64,000 nt of DNA, from positions 49,110 to 113,109 of the forward strand of contig NW_026251807.1 in the NCBI RefSeq assembly GCF_025024155.1, written 5' to 3'. A program made the position numbers and the translations under genes. The notes beneath the pieces are model-generated. The model was not told the DNA's origin. It saw nothing but the letters and a program-made list of their open reading frames with translations, and did no database searches. The DNA is from Gamsiella multidivaricata (lineage: Eukaryota > Mortierellomycota > Mortierellomycetes > Mortierellales > Mortierellaceae). Positions 44,935-55,218 of the stretch are shown piece after piece; positions within the stretch are counted from its first letter, which is position 1; each line of letters opens with the position of its first letter.

Positions 44935-47900
44935 ATGACCGTCCCTGCGGACTCACACAACCACAACTCAAGGCAGGACAAACTACGACCGTTGACAAGT
45001 CTGTCGCCGCCGATGCTGCCGACCGAACAGCAGCTCAAGGGCACAGCACATCAGCTTCCTGGGCCTCAACGCCCAAAGACCAGCAGCACACCCCAGAACT
45101 CGCTCATATCCTCCTGGCTCACACATCCCAGCCATTACAACAGCACCAATACCGGCAGCACCAGCGGCTACAACAATCGCGACGATATCGCTGGCAGCAC
45201 CCGTAGTATCCCTCAAGGGAGCCATCACTTTGATAGAAGCACTCACAGTGTCACAAATCGACCATACCATCCCCCACCACACTACAGCAGTCAGGCATAC
45301 GAACTCAACCGCTACGATCGTGCAGAAGGCATGGATATTGAAAGTGATGAACGTCGCCAGCAGCAGTACCACCACAACCAATACTATGGGGGCCAGCCTG
45401 AGCAAAGGCTGTTCTCACACGACTACCGACACAACCAGTCATATGCAGCCGCTGGTGCTTCGCCCATTGGCGCCACCGCAATTGGTCCACCCACTCCTCA
45501 GCCTTTTATCGACTTGACGGTCTCCTCAGACCCACCAGAGAAACGCAAGAGGGGGCGGAAGCCGAAGGTTAAGCCTGAGGAGGGTGCCGTCGATCCTGGA
45601 GCACGACCCGCCAAGGAAAAGAAGCCTAAGGAGCCTAAAGAGCCAAAACCACCCAAAGAAAAAAAACCCAAGGAGCCCAAGCCTCCCAAAGAATCGAAAC
45701 AGAAAAAACTCAAGGGTGATGTATCAATGGGCGTCGGTCCTGCAGCCAAGGCGGAGCGATCCATCCTCAGTTTCTTTGACAGATCAGCGTCGTCCTCGTC
45801 CTCTAGACCAATTACCATACCCTTTGGAGAGGTAAGCATGCATGCATGCGTGATCGATTTGTTCTTGGCTATGAGACTCGAATAAGGACCGCGAGATGAC
45901 TAATTATCTGCCTTGGATCAAATGGACAACTCCATAGGAGTATCGCAGCGATAGTAATGCATCCTCTGCTACCTCACCATCAAAGGGGGTAAGTCTCGGT
46001 CGTGAATCATACCCGATCATGTTTATTCATATAATAAAGGGTACTTACACGTATCTCTCTTTCCGCTGTGCCGCCTATAGTCCTTCAAACAGTCGTGCTT
46101 GTCATTCGACGTACTGGATCCTTCCAAGACCGACAGTTACTTTGCCAGTATGGCCGCAGCTTCCAAGGACGATGTCAGGCGATTTGGTGGCATCATGAGG
46201 GAACTGCCAAAACTGACTGGGCGTGCGCCGTACGAGGATTTGATGAGTGGGATGATTATGAGGAGTTCAAAGCTGCCCAACCTTAACAAGCTGAACCTCT
46301 ATCACCCAGAGCTCAACATGGACATGCTAGCTGACATCAAGATGGTGCATGAATTCTTGAACACGTTTGGGACTCCTTTGGGATTGACCAAGGACTCTGG
46401 CGAGTGGATCACCTTTGGTAAGTGGGACCTACTTGGTATTCATCATCATCATCATTAATGTTCTTCTTTATTTACTCTTTGCTAACTTTGATATACATTA
46501 TTTTATCTTCACTACGGCTCAGAACTGTTGCTCTCGATGATCAGAAATCCACGAATCGACAACCGCCTTCTGGATCTCAACTGCAAAATGATCATGGCAG
46601 CCTATGAGGACGGTCAGTCGCCACAGATTAACCAGTTCAACTTTCCGTACTTCCTCGCAGTCGGTCCGGAGGCAATATCGACACTGGAGGAAAAGAAGGA
46701 GGAGAAAAAGAACAAGTACTCGGCATCTTCCAGGAAAAGGCCCGCGACATTAGGACGACTTGGCGCAATCGAGTACTCTGTCTATACCATTGCAGATCGG
46801 ATCGAGGCACTCGTCAAGGCACTGCACGACATCACGTCTTCGGATCGGTTTCATCGATTCATGAGGGATGAGGTCGAGGAAAACATCACGGCCCTGAAAC
46901 GACAAAAGAGGAAACGCACAGAGATTCGCAAGGAGCTCGAGACCCAGACGCATGATCTGGAGCGGGAGATGAAGGCGATTGAACGTGAGGCTGCTGTGCT
47001 CGAGATCCAACGACAGGCCATCTTGGCGCCCGAACGAGAGCAGGGTCCACCAGAGGACGATACGGGAGCCACGAGGAGTGCGGCATCAAGGCTCCAGCGC
47101 CTTGCCCAAGCAAAGGACGCACGCTCCAAGGCGAATGACCTATTGAATCAGCAAAAATCGCTAGCAAATGAACTCAAGATCAAGGAAACAGCATGGGAGG
47201 CCAAAAAGGAGGAGCTTGAGGACATTTCCTTGGACGACATGGAGGTTCAGAAGGATCACAACGTACCTCTGACGCAGTTGCGTGGCGGGCAGGTCGTGAA
47301 CACGGACGAGAAACTGCGGGTCATTTCTCTTGGAAGCGATCGCTGGGGACGCAAATACTGGTTCTGGAAAGAGTTTGGTGGTGTTATCGTCGAGGATCGA
47401 GGCCAGGTCGGTCCTCAGGTCGATCCCTCTGCGGCAGAGAAGGAGGCTACTACCGGCACAAAGCAGGAGGACAATGGTCAGGCGAATGTTCCCAGGATGG
47501 AAGGAATAGATTCAGCGGTAGCTCAAGGTGAGGACTCATCACCGACCAGCGATCCAGTCAACGATGTCACTCAGCGGATGAAAACTATGGCGGAGCCAGA
47601 TTTGGCAGGCGACAACGTCCGAAAAGCGCGGGATGACCGTATGTCGATCAACAATTTGCTGTCGGATAAGAGCCCAATGGATGACATCCCATTTTTTGCG
47701 GCTCAGGATCGACCAGAGCCCGTCAAGCCTGTACTAGAAAAGGACCTCTTGGATTACGGACCGATTCAAAGCTGGAGTCTCATCTCGACCACGAAAGAAC
47801 TAGCGTCTATCACCCGTGCACTAAACGCCAAGGGAACTCGGGAGCGCATTTTGAAGGCATCCTTGATCGCAATGCGAAAGGAGATTGAGGCGAGTTTCAG

Positions 47901-49299
47901 TCGAATCGCGAGTTGGGCTGGACAAGAGTTTGCGCCAAAGAACGAAAAGATCGTTTCTGTCATGGGAGCGGTTGGTCAACCGTTGAGCGAGATGGATCTC
48001 ATGCTGCTGAAGAAGAAGAGGGGTAGGAAGAGCCGGCAGGAACTTGCGGATATTGCAGCGACCCAGAGGGAACTTGCTGCTCATGCCAATGGCGACAACA
48101 GATCGGTGGATATGGATGAGGATTCTTCCGCCGAGCCGCCCCTCCCGTATCATCAGGATGCTGACATGGACGAGGACGAATCCGATCACGAGCATCAGGC
48201 CCACGATGAAGACGCGGCTATTCAGGTCAACGGAGATGAAACCGAGCAAGGATTTTTGGCTGCGGTCCGTGATGCCGACTCTGGACCTCTGCCATCCGAA
48301 TACTTTGAGAGGATTGTCCAAGCTGCGGAGGGAAAGATCGAGGAGCTCTCGCGCAAGATCTGCGGCGATAGCAAGGATGCAATTTCGGCCGCCGTTCGAG
48401 AAGTACAGGATATGGATGGCCATGAGCGCGATAGGCTGCTCAGCACGGTCAGGGTTTTGAGACATTGCCTTGAGGCCATGGACGAGGCTTCGGACGAAGA
48501 GATGGAAGAACAGGAACAGGAAGACGGCGACAAGCCCACTGACTCTTCCGACAAGGATGACAAGCAACAGGATGAGAGAATCGAAGGAGATGTTGCAATG
48601 GACAATGCCGAGACCGAGACTGCAGAAGCCTCGTCCGAAAAGCTATCGCTGACCATCCCTGTCACGGTCAACCCCCGACTCTTGGCTTGGCTGAGGACAT
48701 GTCGGATCGACAGTATGTTGAAGAGCGTCAGGACATACGGAGCGTTGCATGCGTGGCTGGACGAATGCATAGTTGCGGTCGAGAGTGTTGTCTATGATAG
48801 CGATGATGAGGACGAGGACGAGGAGGAAGTGGATGATGCGCGGAAGAAAAAACAAAAGGATGAGGAGGCGGATGAGGATGAAGAGGAAGAGGACGACGAC
48901 GAAGGCGAGGAGGAGGACGAGCGCGAGAACGAAGAAGAGGAAGGAGAGGATGCGGGTGATGAGAAGGCCCAGGATGAGGAGCACGAAGACGACGAGAGTG
49001 AAGACGAGGCTGAGGAGCATCGCGGCCGTCAGCGCAAGACGCGCCAGGAGGTAAGTCAAGGACATGGTTGAAGACGAGGACGTGGCTGCTTGTTGCCTTC
49101 CTCACTTTTCTCGATGTGTTCAATATGGTACAAAAGGAAATGTGTCCGACTCACACTTGATTTTGTTTCTTGACATGCTTGGTAGTCTCGCCTGAGGGTA
49201 ACGACTGTCCACGGACGAGCGTTGCGGGCCAGGAATAACAGGACCGTGGTTTACAAGGAGGACGTGAAGGAGGACGAGGAAGAAGAGGGCAGCAACGGT

Positions 49300-49334
<35 letters not shown>

Positions 49335-49404
49335 AGAGGAGGAGGAAGAGGAAGAAGAGAGTATCGCAAGTCGACTGAGACGATCAAAGCGGAGCAGGCA
49401 TTAA
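44935..49404 (+). CDS. DDT/WHIM-domain chromatin-remodelling factor
   Basis: Five exons (44935-45831, 45938-45988, 46081-46417, 46523-49050, 49186-49404) give 1,343 aa. The N-terminal 300 residues are disordered with an AT-hook (KRKRGRKPKVK) near 203 and a Lys/Pro repeat of KEPKPPKEKK type. The DDT helix bundle spans about 398-455 (LADIKMVHEFLNTFG). A coiled coil runs about 535-650, and the WHIM/WSD motif (LGSDRWGRKYWFWKEF) is near 695. Acidic tracts fill the C-terminus, ending in about 20 consecutive Glu and a basic RLRRSKRSRH. DDT plus WHIM is the module by which BAZ/ACF1/Itc1-type subunits bind ISWI ATPases and linker DNA. There is no WAC, PHD or bromodomain, so it is a fungal DDT form of uncertain orthology. 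Nuclear. Confidence 0.85.
49298..49360 (+). repeat. (GAG/GAA)n tract encoding poly-Glu
   Basis: An imperfect trinucleotide array in the last DDT-gene exon encodes about 20 Glu in a row. GAG and GAA alternate, which shows an older, drifted array. Confidence 0.9.
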
Positions 49405-49857
49405 ATGGTATTCTACGAACACACCTAATACCCTGTGCGGGGGGAGAAGGGGGAGGTGATGACAGCATTATGATTAGAGTAATAAAAACGAAGACCATGC
49501 CCGGGACCCCGGATCCAGACATATATATCTTGATTCCCCCTGTCCCTGATGTCTCGTGCAGTGGTGAGGTCACTTTGGTGCAGACATATGATCAGTGATA
49601 GGGGAGCGCACCAGGTTCAGGTGTCCAGGGACGATCCATCAGTGACACACGTCCCTCCACACAGTCATCCATTTATAACGTGTTCGAGGCACCATGGCTC
49701 TTTTTTTTCTTCACACTGTCAGTTTCTTTGTTCAAAAACATCCCTTTCGGCGACTCTTCTTCATCCAGACCTCATATTTCATCTAAAATACCCTGCTGCA
49801 GCTATACAAACACGCTCTAACCCAACCTAACCCAACTTAACCCAACCCACAGCAAAA
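49405..49857. other. Intergenic, 3' of DDT gene and leader of next gene
   Basis: Holds the AATAAA at 49,481, no coding region, and near 49,818-49,850 three CTAACCCAAC-like units just before the ATG at 49858. Confidence 0.45.
49481..49486 (+). terminator. AATAAA polyadenylation signal of DDT gene
   Basis: AATAAA lies 77 bases after the stop at 49,404. Confidence 0.5.
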
Positions 49858-50469
49858 ATGGCCCTCCTAATCCATCATGACGCTGTCCATGCAGCCACAC
49901 CTTACTATGGACCAGCTCCAACCCCAGACTATGGCGGTACGGCTCCAGGAGCGCATCGCCCATCTCATTTCTTGGGCAGTCGCACTGTCCGCGACACCTG
50001 GATCGCGCTCTGGGTCATGTGGCTACTCTGGGCGTTGCTCTTGTAAGTGCCCTTCTTTATCTTTTTGTTCGAACGGTCAGAGCTGTTGATAATGCCAAGG
50101 CTAACAGATATACTTTTTTTTTCTGTCTCAATCCGTGCCAGTTTGACAAGGCACCTTCTTGGTCCTCCACTCGCAGTCGAAGCAGAGGGTGCCGAACGAG
50201 TGGTGACAGCCTCCAGTCAAGTGGTTCCCGAAGATGGTCCGTACGATATCACCAGGGATGGTGGTGGTGGTCTGCCTGGGGAAAGTGTTCCTGTGGCATC
50301 GCCTGCGCTTCGTCCTGCACCGCGACCAAAGAACTTTTTCGGACGCGCTGTTGACAACATTGTAAGTTCAAGCGCATCTTTGTGCACGGATGGTTGCGAA
50401 TTCTGTTGGATGGCATATAAACAATTGACGTGAATGTGGGGTCAATGTGGTCCGTATCACTCTTTCTCT

Positions 50470-50512
<43 letters not shown>

Positions 50513-51013
50513 GCGCACAAAAAATAGAAGGAACGTGTTAGTAGGACACACGGCCTGGTCCGGGATTTGACCCTAATGCTCCTCCTGGTCGTGACCTTGA
50601 ACAGCTTCGGTACGTGCGAGACGAAGCCTGGCACCCTCATTGATGGCCAACGTTACTTTGGAGCAGGATCCTTCATTAAACTGCTGGATAATTCTTTTTT
50701 TTTTCTTGTTGCTATTTCGCTTAGGTCTGGCGTCGCGGGTCTTTGTTCTCATCGCAAGCTGGACCTATGTAAGCAACAGCGCTGGTCAGGCTGTATAAAC
50801 CATGCCGTATACATCCAACGCCTATCCAAGGGCATTCATCCTGCTGTCTCTCCCTTTTTTTGCTTCTATCAGGTCTTCTTCGCGTTTGTTTGGGCAGGAA
50901 TGATGATCCTGCTCGACAACCGCATCATCGATCTGATACTTGGCTCGATCGAGATGCTGCTTCTCTTGGCGATGCTGATCGCTGCCTATGCGCTCGGATG
51001 GCACGTCGTCTAG
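49858..51013 (+). CDS. Unrecognised four-helix membrane protein
   Basis: Five exons (49858-50042, 50142-50361, 50528-50609, 50725-50768, 50873-51013) join in phase to 223 aa. A Tyr/Pro/Gly-rich start of 40 residues comes before helix 1 (WIALWVMWLLWALLF), then a Pro/Gly-rich hydrophilic loop of about 70 residues, helix 2 (LTLMLLLVVTLNSFG), helix 2/3 (ASRVFVLIASWTYVFFAF) and a last helix (LLLLAMLIAAYALGW). The C-terminus is short. The size and layout resemble small MARVEL/Sur7-like membrane proteins, but no signature is seen and I do not assign a family. All five exons keep good GT-AG signals, which supports a real gene despite the poor homology. Confidence 0.6.
50476..50510. repeat. (CT)n microsatellite in an intron
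   Basis: About 17 CT units in the second intron of the membrane-protein gene, upstream of its acceptor. It acts as an extended polypyrimidine tract. Confidence 0.9.
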
Positions 51014-52597
51014 GAGAATTCCCCCTTCCTGCTGGGAGTGTCTCGAACACGTTCATTTTTTTTTGTTTTATTCAGCTCAAGGGTGATTCAGCCATTCTGG
51101 AGGAAGGAATGTCATTAATTTCGTTTGTAATCATCTACCCCTCCCCCATCTCCATACTTTTCGTCTCCTTCCTTTGTTTCTTGCTTCCATGATGGACGTC
51201 CAAGTGATTTGACATAGCAGAGTTATTTTTTTTCTTCTTCTTTAGTTGTGATACGGAAGCTTCATAAGCGCCATTGCCTTTTCTCTTTGCTAATCACCTT
51301 TGCACAAGCAATATTCAAACGTTTAATAAATCTCGTTGTCCAATTTGCGTATTATATTCGCCAACAGACAAAAGAAGATAAAAGAGAAAAAAGAAATGAG
51401 ATACTCTTTGCAATCCTTCTAGAAGCCTAGCATGAACGCGTGCTTGCGGGGGCCCAGGAGCTTCCTGTCCACAGCTCTTCATCGTAGACTTGAGCTGACG
51501 CGTCGACTAGCGATTTCCAAAACACGTGCTGTACCTTTTTCAGCGTACAGGCAAGTGGAAGAAGAAGAAGGGCTGCTGTTGGAAGAGAAGCTGCTTCTTC
51601 TCCACGCCCGCACATGAAAGGGCAAGCGATGTCGCCCCCCTTGCGCTCTCCTCCGTTCCAGTCATTAGAAACACCGCAGTGTGGAGCATAAGGAAGTGGA
51701 GGTTTAAAAAAAAAAGAAGTTTTATTCCCCTCCCCCTCTTCGTCTTCTTTCTTTCCTCTCACATGCTTTTGAATGTCGTGTCCCATATGAGTGGATGGAT
51801 GAGTACGTACGGGATTCAGGTGCTCACAAGCAGTTGATCGGGGGCTGCCAGAACCGCCCTTTGCTCCTCTCGTGCATTCGTGCTTATGTGTTCCTTCGCG
51901 GCTCTTTTTTTTCATTTTCTCACAGGCGAGAGAGCCCCTTCTCTGCATACCAGAAATAAAACGGCCGTCCACAGAACGGCCTGAGCGGCAATAACGATGA
52001 GAAAGAATGAAGCTGCATACTGTATGCTGCATGTTACCGCCGCTGCTGCTGCTGCTGACGATGATGGTGATGACGGTGAATGCATGTGCGTTTGGGTGCT
52101 TGGCTACTACACAATCTCATTATCCACATCAATGGCATGTTTGTGCATGTGTCTGCCATGGAAGGAAGAAATTGCAATACACATGCAGGAAAGAGGAGTG
52201 TGCGTGCTTGCTTGCTTGCTTATCCTTTCTCGCGCGATTCAATATCTTTCTACACATCGTCTTTAATCGATCTTCTTTACTCTCTCTCTCTTCTTCTCTC
52301 TCTCTCTTCCCTTTTCTTTCCTTCATCCTTTCTTCTCCTTTTCTTTTCTTCTTTTTTTCCTCGGTCTATCCACCTCGACTTCTCCTCAACCTCCGCAACT
52401 ACTTTCATCCGCCGCTCAGGTACAAACGCACCTCGAACAACCCTATGCCTGACATGCAAGCACACCCTGACCGCAACAGTTAATTAATTCAGTTTTTTCT
52501 CCCATCTGCCCCTCCTCGCCATTCCCCATCTCATCACAGATTCCACCTCATTCCCCTCCCAAGAGGCAAAGACATAAGAAAAAAGAAAGAAACAGCC
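51014..52597. other. Intergenic, upstream of DGAT1-type gene
   Basis: About 1.6 kb without a supportable gene. The right third (52,260-52,400) is strongly CT-rich and probably forms the DGAT1 leader. A 201-codon minus frame at 51,427-52,032 has no start context, domain or splice support. Confidence 0.5.
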
Positions 52598-55039
52598 ATG
52601 ACAGTGTCAAAGACATCGATAGTCAACGCAGGGGCTGTCACCGACACCAATGCCCTACCGGACATCCCTCCAACCGCAGAGGATCTGAAGACGGCCTCGA
52701 AAAAGAAGCCCTATCGCCACGACTTTCCCGTCCACACCAAAACCGTGCCCAGCCCGTTGTCGAAGGAGGCTCCGCCAGAGAGCTATCGCGGATTCGTGAA
52801 CCTTGGCAGTAAGTTGCTTACCTGCTTGCTTGCTTGTTCTGTTGTTGGATACGTGGGTTTGATTGCGGGTTTGTTTGTTTGTGTACTCGGCGGTGATTTC
52901 AGATCGGGAGCACAAAGGACGATGACGGCACACAGAAAGTGCACAGACATGGATGGACCTGGACTAGATGGGAACCAGCGAGTACTTTCACTTTGCAGGC
53001 GCCAATAAGGAAAATAGACGAATATAAAGGGCAATTTTTTTTTATCGCTCGACGAACTTGAAGCTGACAGGACGCGGACAGAAATAGGGGGAGCGTCTTG
53101 CTGACGGTGAAGACACCTGGCGGTTATGGCTACCAATCCGAAGGCGCGTTGCGGCGACGAGAGGGAATGGGCTGGGCAATGGGCACCAGTGTTTACCTGC
53201 TATGCAGCCAAGCGGATAAGGGCTAAAAGATGTCCTCAAATTGACATGAGGGTGTAGCTCCCTCAGCTGATTGGTTGGCCAGTGCGAAGAGGGGTTCTTG
53301 CAAGGCACCCTGTTATCGGCCAAGCATATTATCCACAATGCTGGGCAACCTCGACCGGCCTTGTGCGCCCCGCTATCTTCCTTCCGACCATTACAGCCGA
53401 GTGATCTCTATCTCGCGTAAATAGCCCCCACCCAAGGAGCTATCGTTCAACGCACTAACAAACCTTACTACTTTTGTCTATTTAGTGCTACTGCTGTTCG
53501 GTAACAATATCCGCCTGATCATCGAAAACTACCTCAAGTACGGTTTCCTCCTCTCCATCCCCGGATCAAACGTGTCCCGCCAAGACTGGATTCTAACGGC
53601 CGTCACCCATGCGATCCTGCCCATCAATGTCCTTGCGGCCTACAAGCTGGAGGAATGGGCCATGAAGTTGGCTGTCGGGTTCAGGAAGCGTCGCTCCGAA
53701 GAGCTACAGAACGGCACCTCGCCTTCATCCGACATTGCAGCTGCCAAGACCGTTGCCGCAGGAGACGACACCAAGGATGAAAAGAAGTCGACGCCCATCA
53801 GGGTTCACAACGTCGAAACGATCGCAAAGGCCAATCAGTCGACCGTGGGCTGGCTCCACGTCCTGAACCTGTCGACCATCCTGGCGTGGCCCTCGTTCAT
53901 GTCCTATTTTATGATCTACCACCCGTTCCTGGCCATGTCCTGCTTGATAAACGGCTTGGTCCTGTTCTTGAAGATGACTTCGTTCGCACTCGTCAACCAG
54001 GATCTCAGGGCTGCCTATATCTTTGATGCACCAAAGGAGCAGCTTCAGCACCTGGCTGCGGTTCACGAGGTTCCTGTTCCTAGCAACGACGACTCCGCAA
54101 CAACGACATCTGCACCTGCGACGGCGGCGAACGCACATATTTACCAATACGATGTCCAATATCCCGACAACATCAAGCCCAAGAACATTGGCTACTTTTG
54201 GCTCGCACCAACACTCTGTTACCAGCCCTCCTACCCTCGGACCACCATCTTCAGGAAATCATTCTTTGTGAAGCGCTGTCTCGAGATTTTGACCTGTCTG
54301 GGCATGATGTACTTCTTGATCGAGCAGTACGCGACCCCGACACTGCAGAACTCTGTCAGGGCCTTGGATGATCTGGCGTTTGGCACGATTCTGGAGAGAC
54401 TCTTGAAGCTGAGCACGACGAGCGTCATTATCTGGTTGCTCATGTTCTATACCTTCTTTCATTCTTTCTTCAACGCACTCGCTGAGGTATGGAGACTAGT
54501 GCATTTGTCATCGTTCTGTCGTTTTGAGATGTCAACACTAGAGATCAGCTATACCCACTCACTCGCTCGCCCTTTTTTCTTTCTTTTTTTCTTTCTTTCT
54601 TTCTTTCTTTTTCTCTCTCTAGGTCTTGTACTTTGGCGATCGATGCTTCTACCTCGCTTGGTGGAACAGTTCCCGCTTGAGCGAGTACTGGCGCCTCTGG
54701 AACAAACCCGTCTACACCTTCTTCAAGCGCCACGTGTACCTGCCCATGGTCACCGCAGGCTACAAGCCCGCCGTTGCCTCCTTCGTCATCTTCACCATCT
54801 CTGCGGTCCTACACGAGGTCCTTATCGGCTTCCCCACCCACATGATCTACGGATATGCCTTCGCGGGCATGTTCTTCCAGATTCCCCTCATCGCACTGAC
54901 AGAACCCCTCGGTCATTGGAGGGGACGAGGAAGTGGACTCGGGAACATGATCTTCTGGGTCTCTTTCACCATCCTCGGCCAGCCAGCATGTGCAATGTTG
55001 TATTATTACCACTGGACCAAGCAGCGCATGGACGGATAA
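52598..55039 (+). CDS. DGAT1: Diacylglycerol O-acyltransferase 1 (MBOAT family)
   Basis: Three exons (52598-52808, 53486-54486, 54623-55039) give 542 aa. After a hydrophilic N-terminus come about nine hydrophobic helices. Family motifs are FGDRCFYLAWWN near residue 410, the WNKPVYTFFKRHVY segment, and the catalytic His region SAVLHEVLIGFP near 469, followed by a TEPL and GNMIFWVSFTILGQP end. DGAT1 moves an acyl group from acyl-CoA to diacylglycerol in the ER, the last step of triacylglycerol synthesis. The consensus F-Y-x-D-W-W-N has Ala in place of Asp here. A Ser/Lys-rich loop near 140-170 is extra. The first intron is 677 nt, far longer than usual. It ends tail-to-tail with TOP2. Confidence 0.92.
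54590..54612. repeat. (CTTT)n tract at an intron acceptor
   Basis: About six CTTT units run into the acceptor of the last DGAT1 intron, forming its polypyrimidine tract. Confidence 0.85.
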
Positions 55040-55218
55040 AGCGCACATTCCATCTGCACAATAGCATTTACCTTCATTTCAAATACATACTTATTAAGCC
55101 ACATATCACTATTTGTTCTCTATGTTTGCAATCATCATGTTGTGAGATCGATATTCGAAATGGATCCTCAGCAAAGGCGCACTGAGAGGGAAAGGTACTG
55201 GTAGACGCTAACCAGATC

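Noticed and set aside
51427..52032. 201-codon minus-strand ORF upstream of DGAT1
   Set aside because: Composition is irregular, no domain or targeting signal is seen and it lies in CT-rich leader DNA.
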